Assembly: GCF_003206695.1 (NCBI RefSeq)
Contig: NZ_PZJN01000003.1
Location: 331,323-395,322 of the forward strand
Source of the DNA: Salinicola halophyticus
Lineage (GTDB): Bacteria > Pseudomonadota > Gammaproteobacteria > Pseudomonadales > Halomonadaceae
DNA length: 64,000 bases
Direction: 5' to 3'
The position numbers were made by a program, and so were the translations under genes. This document shows, in pieces, positions 1-8,559 of this stretch (within the stretch, counting starts at the first letter, position 1; every line of letters begins with the position of its first letter). The notes under the pieces are model-generated. The model was not told where the DNA came from, did not search any database, and saw only the letters and a list, made by a program, of their open reading frames with translations.

Positions 1-713
1 GCGGGCGCCGCGGAGGCGTAGTGCTGGTAGTGGAGAGTGCCGGCGTGGTGATTGATGCCGATGATGTTCTGATAGGGGACCTGGGATTCCCGCTGACGCG
101 TGGCGGCCAGATAGGCGAGCTGGATATCGAGCTCGCCGGCACCCATCGCGAAGGCGTCGCGCGCTGCCTCGTGGCCGGCCAGCGCCCACTGGTTGGCGAC
201 GAACAGACAGTGGCGCTCGTAATCGTCCTTGCGCATGCGCAGCTCATCCAGAGCGGCGATCAGTGCCGGCGGATTGAGTTCCGCCCCCAGTGGCATCGAC
301 GAGGCGTCCAGGTCGCCGATCACCGCCAGTCGACGGGCGGAAACCTCCTGCGGGGGCGGCCAGCCGGTATCACGAAGCGGCTGCAACGCCAGGACTTCTG
401 CCAGCACGCCCGCTGGCGCGGGTGTCGGAAGATGCCAGAAATCCGCCGGCGCATAGTAGTACCAGCGCGGCGCGCGACCCGGCTGAACCAGCAGCCAGTC
501 GTGCTGGTGATGGCTGGCGCCGGTCCAGTGGACGAAGTGACCGTAGCCTCTGAACGACGCTTGCTGGTCGTCGGCAAAGAAGGTGCCGGCATGGCCGCTG
601 TAGATAAGCACCGCATCGAAACCCTGTTCGGCCAGAATCGTGGCGTAGGCGGCCTGCAGGCGTTCCAGATGGGCGCGTTGAAGGGCTTCGACGGTGTTGT
701 TGTCAGACGTCAT
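1..713 (-). CDS. pepQ: Xaa-Pro dipeptidase PepQ (N-terminal part, cut by window edge)
   Basis: A reading frame starts at the ATG at 713, behind an AGGAG box, and runs off the left edge. About 237 codons are visible. The translation begins MTSDNNTVEALQRAHLERLQ and resembles PepQ over its creatinase-type N-terminal domain, including a Tyr-Tyr-x-Pro-x-Asp-Phe-Trp-His segment. Near the edge comes NIIGINHHAGTLHYQHY, which matches the conserved approach to the catalytic domain. PepQ is a cytoplasmic metalloprotease that cleaves X-Pro dipeptides. Its metal-binding Asp, His and Glu residues lie downstream and outside the window, so activity cannot be judged here. Confidence 0.9.
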   Translation of the reverse strand, partial: MTSDNNTVEALQRAHLERLQAAYATILAEQGFDAVLIYSGHAGTFFADDQQASFRGYGHFVHWTGASHHQHDWLLVQPGRAPRWYYYAPADFWHLPTPAPAGVLAEVLALQPLRDTGWPPPQEVSARRLAVIGDLDASSMPLGAELNPPALIAALDELRMRKDDYERHCLFVANQWALAGHEAARDAFAMGAGELDIQLAYLAATRQRESQVPYQNIIGINHHAGTLHYQHYASAAP

Positions 714-735
714 TGAGCGTCTCCTGTCCTAGGGC

Positions 736-1647
736 TCATCGATGAGCAGCAGAAAGTTGCGTCAGCAGGCCCGCTAACGAAGGGTGCCGGCTATCGTGGC
801 GAAAGTAGAGGCGCAGCGACAGCGACACGTCCCAGCGCTGGTCGCCGGCCCGTGTCAGATCGCCGGTCTCGAGCAACTGCCGAACCGTGCGCCAGGGTAG
901 CCAACCGAGGCCGTAACCCTGCTGCACCAGTTCACGAATATTGGAGGTCTGGACGCTTTCGTTGAGCGTCGAGAGATGCACCTCCTGACGCGAACGCGTC
1001 CAGTGTGCCTGCAGCGCCGCGGCGATCAGGCCGCCGGAATGATAGGCGATATGTGGCAGCGGGCTTCGCTTGTCCCCCGGCAGCGCATAACGCGGCTGGC
1101 CGTCGGGATTGGCCACGCTCACCGGCACCAGACGCTCTTCGCCGATCTCTAGATAGCGCACGCCGGTCAGATCCAGGTCCAGCGCCGTGCGCCCCTGTGG
1201 CCAGTAACACAGCGCCAGATCGACCTCGCCACGTTCCAGCGCGTGAAAGTAGTCCTCGATCAGCCAGCCGGTCGCGCGCAGGTAAGGTTCGACCTGCTGG
1301 CTGATTGCGTTCGCCTCCAGCCAGGCGGGGACGAAATGCGTCACCAGACTCTGGGGCGCCGCCAGTTTGACGCGACGGGCGTCCTCTCGGTCGAGATTCT
1401 TCAGCCGCTCCCGGGTCACTCGTACGCGCTCGCTGATCTGCTTGCACAGAATCAGAAATTCCTCGCCGGCGGGGGTCAGGCTGAGCGGCAGGGTCTGACG
1501 ATTGACCAGCGTGGCGCCCATTGATTCCTCGAGCAGCTTGATGCGTCGCGAAAAGGTCGGCTGGGTGACATTCTGTTGATCGGCGGCACGGGAAAAATGA
1601 CGCGTTTCGGCCAAGACGATGAAGTCTTCGAGCCAACGTAGTTCCAT
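736..1647 (-). CDS. LysR-family transcriptional regulator (HypT-like)
   Basis: The predicted protein is about 303 residues, the usual LysR size. A winged helix-turn-helix occupies roughly residues 1-60 (MELRWLEDFIVLAETRHFSR, then QPTFSRRIKLLEE), and an effector-binding domain fills residues 90-300. The N-terminal pattern and the HTH with TQPTFSRR resemble the hypochlorite-responsive HypT/YjiE subgroup, but that is a similarity call from memory. The frame also opens at a TTG 18 bases upstream; I chose the ATG because it begins at the standard LysR motif. The gene lies between pepQ and a peptide-type ABC operon on the same strand. Its target is unknown. Confidence 0.85.
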   Translation of the reverse strand: MELRWLEDFIVLAETRHFSRAADQQNVTQPTFSRRIKLLEESMGATLVNRQTLPLSLTPAGEEFLILCKQISERVRVTRERLKNLDREDARRVKLAAPQSLVTHFVPAWLEANAISQQVEPYLRATGWLIEDYFHALERGEVDLALCYWPQGRTALDLDLTGVRYLEIGEERLVPVSVANPDGQPRYALPGDKRSPLPHIAYHSGGLIAAALQAHWTRSRQEVHLSTLNESVQTSNIRELVQQGYGLGWLPWRTVRQLLETGDLTRAGDQRWDVSLSLRLYFRHDSRHPSLAGLLTQLSAAHR

Positions 1648-1776
1648 GGTGTTCTCTATCGTCAATCACGCTGTTGCGATGTCGCGGACGGCGGGTTGGC
1701 ACATCACCTCATCTGCACAGAGCCGGTTGCGGCCAGCCTAACCGATACGCCATGTGGCGACCATCTTCGACGGCCA

Positions 1777-2832
1777 TCAGATGCGTCCCTCCTCGACGGC
1801 GTGGCAGGCGACCTGGTGGCCGCGATCCAGCGTGATCGGGGTAGGGGCCGCCTCGCGGCAACGCCGGTTGGCATGCGGACATCGATCGCGGAACACGCAC
1901 CCCGAAGGCGCCTGCAGCGGCATCGATAGCTCCCCGCTCAGTCGCAGCTGGCCGGGGAAGGCATCGTCCAGTCGTGGGCTAGCCGCCAGCAGCGCCCGGG
2001 TATACGGATGGCGGGGGCGCGCGAACAGCGTATCGGCGTCAGCCAGTTCGCAAATCGTACCCAGATACATCACCGCCACCCGAGTGGCGAAATGCTCGAC
2101 GACCGCCAGATCATGGGTGATGAAGAGATAGGTCAATCGATGCGAGGCCTGGGCGTCCATCATCAGATTCAGGACCTGGGCCTGCACCGAGACGTCGAGC
2201 GCCGAGACGGGTTCATCGGCCACCACGAACTCGGGGTCGACGCTCAGCGCCCGGGCGATGGCGATGCGCTGGCGCTGACCGCCGGAAAATTCATGCGCGA
2301 AACGATCGCCCCAGCCGTTATCGATGCCGACATCGTCCATCAATGCCTCGACCTTCGCCTCGACCCGGTCGCGAGACCAGTCGGGGTGATGGATACGAAC
2401 CGGTTCCTCCAGCGCCTGTCGCACCGTCAGACGGGGATTGAGCGAGGCGTAAGGATTCTGGAAGATCATCTGCATGCGCCGCCGAAACGGCTGCCACTGC
2501 CTGGCATTCAGATGATCGATACGCCAGCCGTCGTAATGCACTTCACCGTCGCTGGGCGTCACCAAGCCCATGATCAGGCGTGCCAGCGTCGACTTGCCAC
2601 AGCCCGATTCCCCCACCACGCAGAGCGCGTCGCCACGCTGGATATCGAGATCGACCCCGTTGACGGCATGAATTCGCTCTCGCCGCCAGCCACGCTGACG
2701 CCTGTCGAATCGCCACGGCAGGAGGCGTTCCGGATGCAGGGCGAAGCGCTTGCGCAGCCGCCGAACGCTGACCAGCGGCTCCGGCGTGTCGGCAGCGCGC
2801 CCCAGCGTCTGAAGTGTCTCGGGCTGGGTCAT
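1777..2832 (-). CDS. Oligopeptide/dipeptide ABC transporter ATPase (DppF/OppF type)
   Basis: Second ATPase of a peptide/nickel-type importer, 351 residues. Walker A is GESGCGKST at residues 74-82. The signature SGGQRQR and Walker B VVADEP follow, and the C-terminal HPYTRALLAASP segment is typical of the oligopeptide_HPY extension. A Cys-containing tail (CVFRDRCPHANRRC) is a feature of this subfamily. The open frame extends further upstream, but the ATG at 2832 overlaps the previous stop as ATGA and gives the normal family start. It is the last gene of the five-gene operon. It should sit on the cytoplasmic face and power import with its DppD-like partner. Confidence 0.93.
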   Translation of the reverse strand: MTQPETLQTLGRAADTPEPLVSVRRLRKRFALHPERLLPWRFDRRQRGWRRERIHAVNGVDLDIQRGDALCVVGESGCGKSTLARLIMGLVTPSDGEVHYDGWRIDHLNARQWQPFRRRMQMIFQNPYASLNPRLTVRQALEEPVRIHHPDWSRDRVEAKVEALMDDVGIDNGWGDRFAHEFSGGQRQRIAIARALSVDPEFVVADEPVSALDVSVQAQVLNLMMDAQASHRLTYLFITHDLAVVEHFATRVAVMYLGTICELADADTLFARPRHPYTRALLAASPRLDDAFPGQLRLSGELSMPLQAPSGCVFRDRCPHANRRCREAAPTPITLDRGHQVACHAVEEGRI

Positions 2833-3860
2833 GTCGCGCGCTCCTCGGCCGGCCCGCGGGCGATCAACTCGGCGACCCAATGGCAGGCCACCTGGCACTC
2901 CCCGGAGCGAACGGGCTCGGGTACGTTTTCGATACAGTCCCGGCGCGGCAGTCCTTCGGGCGTGATGCGATAGGCGCAGCGGGGATGAAAGGCGCAACCG
3001 CTGGGCACCTCGGAGAGCGTCGGCATCGAACCGGGGATCTGATGCAGGCGCTGTCTCGGCAGTGTCATCTGCGGCAGGGCATTGATCAGGCCCTGAGTGT
3101 ACGGGTGCTGCGCGTCGTTGATGATCTCGCGGGTCGGACCCTGCTCGACGATACGCCCGGCGTACATCACCAGCGTCCGTTGCGTCAGCTGGCCGATGAC
3201 GCCCAGATCGTGGGAGATCACGATCAATCCGACGTCGTGTTCATCGCACAGCCGCTTGAGCAGGGTGATGATCTCGGCCTGAATCGTGACGTCGAGCGCC
3301 GTGGTGGGCTCGTCGGCGATGATGATATCCGGCTCCAGCAGCAACGCGATGGCAATGACCACGCGCTGACAGAGTCCGCCGGAAAGCTGATGCGGATACT
3401 GCTCGAGACGGCGTTCGGGTGACGACACCTGGACCTGACGCAGCTTGTCGATGGCGACGATCCTGGCCCGGCGAGTCGAGAGTCGTCGGTGCGCCTTGAG
3501 GCTTTCGATCATCTGCTGACCAATGGTCAATACCGGGTTGAGGGTGGTCAATGGGTCCTGGAATATCATCGCCAGGCGATTGCCGCGCAGTCGTCGGAAC
3601 TGCCTTTCGGACAGCGAGGTCAACTCGCGCCCTTCGAAACGGACCGTGCCGGCCACGATACGTCCGGGGCGCGAGAGCAATTTCAGCAGGCTGAAAGCGA
3701 GCACCGACTTGCCGGCGCCGGACTCGCCGACGATGCCCAGCCGCTCGCCTCGCTGGAGCGAGAAGCTCAAGTCACGAACCGCGCGTATTTCCCCCCGCCG
3801 TAGCGGGAAGCGGACATCGAGATGTTCGACTTCCAGCAGTGCCATGGGATTGGCCCTCAT
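2829..3860 (-). CDS. Oligopeptide/dipeptide ABC transporter ATPase (DppD/OppD type)
   Basis: First ATPase of the importer, 343 residues. Walker A is GESGAGKS at residues 45-52, Walker B is IIIADEPTTALD, and the C-terminal HPYTQGLINALP segment marks the peptide-transporter subfamily. The ABC signature reads SGGLCQR, where SGGMRQR is common in this family; the change is conservative at the functional glycines. The tail has the Cys-rich CAFHPRCAYR motif. The start at 3860 overlaps the upstream permease stop as ATGA, so translation is probably coupled. The nearby Met at residue 6 is an alternative start. Confidence 0.93.
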   Translation of the reverse strand: MRANPMALLEVEHLDVRFPLRRGEIRAVRDLSFSLQRGERLGIVGESGAGKSVLAFSLLKLLSRPGRIVAGTVRFEGRELTSLSERQFRRLRGNRLAMIFQDPLTTLNPVLTIGQQMIESLKAHRRLSTRRARIVAIDKLRQVQVSSPERRLEQYPHQLSGGLCQRVVIAIALLLEPDIIIADEPTTALDVTIQAEIITLLKRLCDEHDVGLIVISHDLGVIGQLTQRTLVMYAGRIVEQGPTREIINDAQHPYTQGLINALPQMTLPRQRLHQIPGSMPTLSEVPSGCAFHPRCAYRITPEGLPRRDCIENVPEPVRSGECQVACHWVAELIARGPAEERAT

Positions 3861-4804
3861 AGTGGTCCTTCAGGCAGGCGCGGATTGAGCGTATCGCGCA
3901 GCCAGTCTCCCAGCAGATTGACGACCAGCACGAATACCACCAGGAACAACCCCGGCAGCAGCGTGATCCACCAGGAGCCGGACTGCAGGTAGTCGAACCC
4001 GGACTTGATCAGCGAGCCGAGCGACGGCTGGGTTTCCGGCATGCCCAGGCCCAGAAACGAGAGCGCCGCTTCGGCCATGATGGCGTTGGCGATCTGCACC
4101 GTGGAGATCACCAGAATCGGCGTCAGAGTATTGGGCAGAATGTGTCGCAACATGATGCGACGCCCCGAATACCCCAGCACGCGAGCGGCATCGACGTAAT
4201 CCTTGTGCTTTTCCACCAGCACCTTGGCCCTGACGGTACGCGCGTACTGGGGCCATTCGCTCAAACCGATGACCAGAATCAGTATCACCACGCCGTAGTC
4301 GCCGTAGAACGCGCCACCAAACGCCGTCTTGACGACCGCCCCGATAATGATGGCCATCATCAGCGTCGAAAAAGACAGCTGGATATCGGCCAGACGCATC
4401 AGCAGGGTGTCGATGACACCGCCGCGATAGCCGGCAAGCAGTCCCAGCGCCGTGCCCAGTATCGCCTGGAGCATCACCGCGCCCAGGCCGATTGCGATCG
4501 ATACCCGGGCACCGTAGAGGATGGTCGACAGCAGATCCCGGCCCTGGGCGTCGGTCCCCAGCGGGAAGCCGGGCTCGCTCCCCGCGAGCCAGAACGGCGG
4601 CAGTTCGGAGTCGAGCAGATCGATCTGGGCCAGGTCGTAGGGATTGCTCGGAGCGATCCAGGGCGCTGCCAGGATGCTTGCCATCATCAGCACGAACAGC
4701 GCCAGACAGAGCTGGGCCAGGCGGTCGCGGCGCAATCGATAGACGAAGTAGGAGTCGCCAAAGCGTCGCCAGCGCGTCTCAGTCCCGAGTCGGTTCTGCT
4801 TCAT
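3857..4804 (-). CDS. Peptide-type ABC transporter permease (DppC/OppC type)
   Basis: Inner-membrane permease of 315 residues. A cytoplasmic N-terminus (MKQNRLGTETRWRRF) leads into a first hydrophobic segment, then a periplasmic loop with the family pattern GTDAQGRDLLSTILYGARVS, then a block of about five transmembrane segments. The EAA loop region carries the sequence around DYVDAARVLGYSGRRIMLRH, which contacts the ATPases. The open frame runs upstream to 5236, but that part is only a shadow of the neighbouring permease. The ATG at 4804 overlaps the upstream stop as ATGA. The substrate cannot be assigned from this gene. Confidence 0.92.
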   Translation of the reverse strand: MKQNRLGTETRWRRFGDSYFVYRLRRDRLAQLCLALFVLMMASILAAPWIAPSNPYDLAQIDLLDSELPPFWLAGSEPGFPLGTDAQGRDLLSTILYGARVSIAIGLGAVMLQAILGTALGLLAGYRGGVIDTLLMRLADIQLSFSTLMMAIIIGAVVKTAFGGAFYGDYGVVILILVIGLSEWPQYARTVRAKVLVEKHKDYVDAARVLGYSGRRIMLRHILPNTLTPILVISTVQIANAIMAEAALSFLGLGMPETQPSLGSLIKSGFDYLQSGSWWITLLPGLFLVVFVLVVNLLGDWLRDTLNPRLPEGPL

Positions 4805-5847
4805 GCCGGCCTCCCGCTGATGGTGATGCGCGGGTTCAACACGCGATAGAGTAGATCGACGAGGGTATTGATGACCACGAAGATGGCGCCGATTACCATC
4901 AGGTAGGCGACGATCAGCGGCATGTCGGCGCGTTCGATCGCGTCGAGAAACATCAGGCCGGCGCCAGGCCATTGAAAGACGGTTTCCGTCAGCAGGGTGT
5001 AGGCCGCCAGCGTGCCGATCTGAACGCCGCCCAGGGTGATCACCGGTAGCAGCGTGTTTTTCAGCGCGTGTAGAAAGTAGATGCGTGACGGCCGGATGCC
5101 TCGCGCCCGGGCATATCGCACATAGTCGGATTCCAGCACCTCCAGCATTTCGGCGCGGATCAGACGCACGAACAGCGGCAGCATGACGAAGGCCAGCGAC
5201 AGGGCGGGGAGCAGTAGATAGAGCCAACCTCGCCACGAGGCGAAGTTGGTGCTCCAGACACCCCAGACGTGTACCGGGCTGCCCCGTCCGTAGGCGGGCA
5301 TTCCGCCTTGGGTGGAGAGCGCCTGATTCAGCCAGCTGCCCCAGCCGGTCCCCTCGGGAAATAACGTCACGTCAATACCGATCGAAAAGAGCTGAATCAG
5401 CACCATGGCCGTCAGGAACACGGGTACCGAAATGCCCACCACCGAGAGACCCATCAGCGTCCTCGATAGCCAGCTGCGCGGGCGAATCGCGCAGTAGACA
5501 CCCATCGGTGCCGCCAGCAGCAGCGTGATCACGGCGCTGGTCGCGATCAGCTCGAGGGTCGCCGGCAGGTAGCGTGCGATCACCTCGAGCGCCGGCTCGT
5601 GAAAGAAGTAGGAGTTGCCGAAATCCAGGCGCAGGGCGTTACCCGCGAAGTGCAGATACTGCAGCCATAGCGGGTCGTTCAATCCCAGCGACTGACGCAG
5701 CGCCATGATATCGGCGTCCGTCGCGGCCTGCCCCAGCAGCTGGCGCACCGGATCGCCCAGGCTACTCTGCAGGGTGAAACCGATCACGCTGATGACGAAC
5801 ATCACCATCATCGCCTGGCACAGTCGTCGAATTAGAAACATGATCAT
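4801..5847 (-). CDS. Peptide-type ABC transporter permease (DppB/OppB type)
   Basis: Inner-membrane permease of 348 residues, starting MIMFLIRRLCQAMMVMFVIS. It shows the first transmembrane helix, a long periplasmic loop and the C-terminal binding-protein-dependent transport domain. The EAA-type loop contains DYVRYARARGIRPSRIYFLH. The segment GDPVRQLLGQAATDADIMAL near the N-terminus is characteristic of DppB-like proteins. Its start overlaps the stop of the solute-binding protein as ATGA, and its own stop overlaps the DppC-like start in the same way, so the operon appears translationally coupled throughout. Confidence 0.92.
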   Translation of the reverse strand: MIMFLIRRLCQAMMVMFVISVIGFTLQSSLGDPVRQLLGQAATDADIMALRQSLGLNDPLWLQYLHFAGNALRLDFGNSYFFHEPALEVIARYLPATLELIATSAVITLLLAAPMGVYCAIRPRSWLSRTLMGLSVVGISVPVFLTAMVLIQLFSIGIDVTLFPEGTGWGSWLNQALSTQGGMPAYGRGSPVHVWGVWSTNFASWRGWLYLLLPALSLAFVMLPLFVRLIRAEMLEVLESDYVRYARARGIRPSRIYFLHALKNTLLPVITLGGVQIGTLAAYTLLTETVFQWPGAGLMFLDAIERADMPLIVAYLMVIGAIFVVINTLVDLLYRVLNPRITISGRPA

Positions 5848-7487
5848 CGGGGGTGAACGACCACGTCGCCCAGATAGGGCATGTTGATCACGTTCAGCAC
5901 CGGCGCGATATCAACGCGATCCGACGCCGCCCAGGCAAGATTCTGCCAGTACAGGGGGATGAAGGGAGCGTCATCGTGAATCGACTGCTCGGCCTGCTTC
6001 AGCAGGCGCGCGCGAGCCTCCGGCTGCATGGTGAGGTTCGCTCGTTCGACCAGCGCATCGATCGCCGGATTGCAGTACTCGCTGGCGTTGTAGTGGCCGG
6101 CGCCGGTCTCAGGATCGGTGCAGAACGTGAGGTACTCGAAGAAATTGGCCGAATCGCCGGTATCCGAGTACCAGCCCATCATCATCATGTCCGCGGCGCG
6201 CTTGTCGTATTCGGCCCAGTACTGGTTCTTGGGCAACGTCTCGAATTCGACGGTGACGTTGATCTTGGCCAGCATGGCAGCCACCGCCAGCGCGACCTGC
6301 GCCGTCTGAGCGTCATTCACGTAACGGTTGTTGGGCGCCATCAGGGTGACCGTAAAGCCCTTGGCGTAGCCGGCTTCACGCATCAGTTCACGCGCCTTGC
6401 CAAGATTGTAACGCGGTTGCAGCGTCGCCACATGACCCGCATAGCCCTCGGGCGACATCTGTGCCGCCGGCGTCGCGAAGCCTTTCAGCAGGCGCTCGGC
6501 GATGGCCGTCTGATCGACGGCGTAAGTGAACGCGCGACGTACCCGACTATCCCGGAAAGCCGGAACCCGCCGTTCGTTGAGCTGCAGCATGGTGATACGG
6601 GTGCCGGGCATGGAGACCAGCTGGATCCCGTCGGCATGGCGAAGCCGCTGCATGGCATTGAAAGGCACCGGCGAGATGAAATCGACATCGCCGGCGCGCA
6701 GCGCAGCGACCCGGGTGGCATTCTCGGCGATCGGCGTCATTACTAGATGATCGACGTTGCCGGGCGACTCGGTATCCCAGTAGCCGGGAAAGCGTTCGAA
6801 CTCGGTCCTGATCCCGGGATGGCGCTCCTCGATCTCGAACGGCCCGGTCCCGGACAGGTGATTCGAGGCAAACGAATTGCCGTTCTTGACGATTTCGGCC
6901 TTGTCGCGTCCGTCCGCCGAGGTGCCGGTATAGAACCGGCTATCCATCGGGAACAGATAAGTGGCGAGGTTGAGCAGCAGCGGGTAGGGCTTGCGCGTAT
7001 GCAGATCGACGGTGAAATCGTCGATCGCTTCGGCCCGTTCTATCGGTTCGAATATTGCACGGAAGTCCGGGCTGCGCCTGAGACGTTGCAACGTCCATAC
7101 GACATCCTTGGCCGTGAAAGCGTTACCACTATGAAATGTCACGCCGTGACGCAGGTGGAAGCGCATCGTGGTGTCGTCGATCCGTTCCCAGCCGGTCGCC
7201 AGGCGAGGTTCGAGTTCGAGATCGCGATCCCAGCGCACCAACGGATCGAAAGTCAGGTGCGACAGCTGGAGCATGCGAATGGAGAGCTGCTCGTGGATAT
7301 CCAGCGATACCGGGGCGGTGTCGTAAGCCACTCTGAGCGTGATGTCTTGATCATCGTCGACGACGCCATTATCGGCCGGATTGTCGCCGGCCAGCGCCGA
7401 ACACGACAAGGACAACCATAGACTCACGATCAGAGCGCAGACCCGCGTGCTGGCCGGGGCGCCGGATGAAAACAGGGTGAGACGCAT
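5844..7487 (-). CDS. ABC transporter periplasmic solute-binding protein, family 5
   Basis: A 547-residue SBP_bac_5 protein with an N-terminal signal peptide: a hydrophobic run around VCALIVSLWLSLSCSALAG, then cleavage near Ala-Gly. The mature part contains LRVAYDTAPVSLDIHEQLS and the family hallmark region LRHGVTFHSGNAFTAKDVVW, and ends with FIPLYWQNLAWAASDRVD. It captures the substrate in the periplasm for the permeases encoded downstream. It is the first gene of the operon, and the only intergenic space for a promoter is 7488-7646. Family 5 binds peptides, nickel, opines and other ligands; the ligand here is not readable from sequence. Confidence 0.92.
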   Translation of the reverse strand: MRLTLFSSGAPASTRVCALIVSLWLSLSCSALAGDNPADNGVVDDDQDITLRVAYDTAPVSLDIHEQLSIRMLQLSHLTFDPLVRWDRDLELEPRLATGWERIDDTTMRFHLRHGVTFHSGNAFTAKDVVWTLQRLRRSPDFRAIFEPIERAEAIDDFTVDLHTRKPYPLLLNLATYLFPMDSRFYTGTSADGRDKAEIVKNGNSFASNHLSGTGPFEIEERHPGIRTEFERFPGYWDTESPGNVDHLVMTPIAENATRVAALRAGDVDFISPVPFNAMQRLRHADGIQLVSMPGTRITMLQLNERRVPAFRDSRVRRAFTYAVDQTAIAERLLKGFATPAAQMSPEGYAGHVATLQPRYNLGKARELMREAGYAKGFTVTLMAPNNRYVNDAQTAQVALAVAAMLAKINVTVEFETLPKNQYWAEYDKRAADMMMMGWYSDTGDSANFFEYLTFCTDPETGAGHYNASEYCNPAIDALVERANLTMQPEARARLLKQAEQSIHDDAPFIPLYWQNLAWAASDRVDIAPVLNVINMPYLGDVVVHPR

Positions 7488-7590
7488 TAAAAGTCCGCTG
7501 TGCAGGCCCGTTATCCCACTACCTTACTGATAGATGTCCGACGGGCCCAATCGAAATCGCGCAACGCGGCATTCAACCCGTGAATGACGA

Positions 7591-7636
7591 GCGTCCCGTC
7601 AGCCGATGATCGGCGTGCGCTGACAGGACGGGACGC
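7591..7636. other. Inverted repeat downstream of the carbonic anhydrase gene
   Basis: GCGTCCCGTC at 7591-7600 can pair with GACGGGACGC at 7627-7636. An inner small palindrome GCCGATGATCGGC lies at 7602-7614. It is 11 bases beyond the can stop and upstream of the solute-binding protein start. There is no T tract on either strand, so a factor-independent terminator is only one reading; it could also be a regulatory site for the transporter operon. Confidence 0.4.
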
Positions 7637-7646
7637 GAAGGGGAGA

Positions 7647-8291
7647 TCAGCTTTCGGCGGGGAACGTCGGCTGGATCCGGATGGCGCCCATCTCGTCGGC
7701 GCGCGATACCGTGCAGCCGAGGTCGTTGACGCGCCCATCGGTGAGGCCGTAGACCCAGCCGTGCACTGACAATGGCTGGTTGCGCTCCCAGGCGCGCTGA
7801 ATGATCTTGGTACGACACAGGTTGGCCACCTGGAGACGAACGTTGTGTTCGCACATCCGATCGATCTGCTCTTCCAGGGGCAGTGACTCGAGGGTGGGGC
7901 GATGCTGCTGGTAGAGCTCGCTGATGCTGTTGAGCCAGTAGTCGACGATACCGTGTTCTCCCCCGGTGATCGCCGCCTTGACCCCGCCACAGCCGTAGTG
8001 TCCGACGACCATGATGTGCTTGACCTTGAGCACGTCGACGGCGAACTGGACGACCGACAGCGCGTTCATGTCGTTGTGGTAGATCAGGTTGGCGACATTG
8101 CGGTGAACGAACACTTCGCCGGGCGGCAGATCGACGATCTGATTGGCAGGCACGCGGCTGTCGGAGCAGCCGATCCAGAGATAGTCGGGATTCTGCTGCT
8201 GAGAAAGCTGCGCGAAGAAGTTCGGATCTCGCTGCTGAACCCCGTCGGCCCAGCGTCGATTCTGTTCGAGTAGCGTGTTGATATCGCTCAT
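7647..8291 (-). CDS. can: Beta-class carbonic anhydrase
   Basis: Cytoplasmic zinc enzyme of 214 residues that interconverts CO2 and bicarbonate. The zinc ligands are readable: Cys42, Asp44 and Arg46 in CSDSR, then His98 and Cys101 in GHYGCGG. These positions match E. coli Can. The frame begins MSDINTLLEQNRRWADGVQQ. It is a single gene with its own upstream region at 8292-8400, divergent from glutathione reductase. A TAGAAT that could serve as a -10 lies on the minus strand at 8349-8354, but I see no convincing -35. Confidence 0.95.
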   Translation of the reverse strand: MSDINTLLEQNRRWADGVQQRDPNFFAQLSQQQNPDYLWIGCSDSRVPANQIVDLPPGEVFVHRNVANLIYHNDMNALSVVQFAVDVLKVKHIMVVGHYGCGGVKAAITGGEHGIVDYWLNSISELYQQHRPTLESLPLEEQIDRMCEHNVRLQVANLCRTKIIQRAWERNQPLSVHGWVYGLTDGRVNDLGCTVSRADEMGAIRIQPTFPAES

Positions 8292-8559
8292 GGCAGCACC
8301 CTGAGATACGTGAATCGGCGGACGTCTTGTCGCGCCGGCAAAGCGATGATTCTAGGCTATCCGAGGGGATTTTCGAAGGCATGGCGAAGGCGTGCTGAAG
8401 GAGGGGCTCAACGGGCCCGATGGCATCGCCAACGCTAGCATCCTATCCCCAAAGCTTTTTTTATATCGCCCTCATAGGCACGGTCTTTTTCGACAGACGA
8501 CCGAGGCTGGTATCATCGCGGCATTATGTTCCCAAGATCTTGATTCAAGGAGTTTCACC

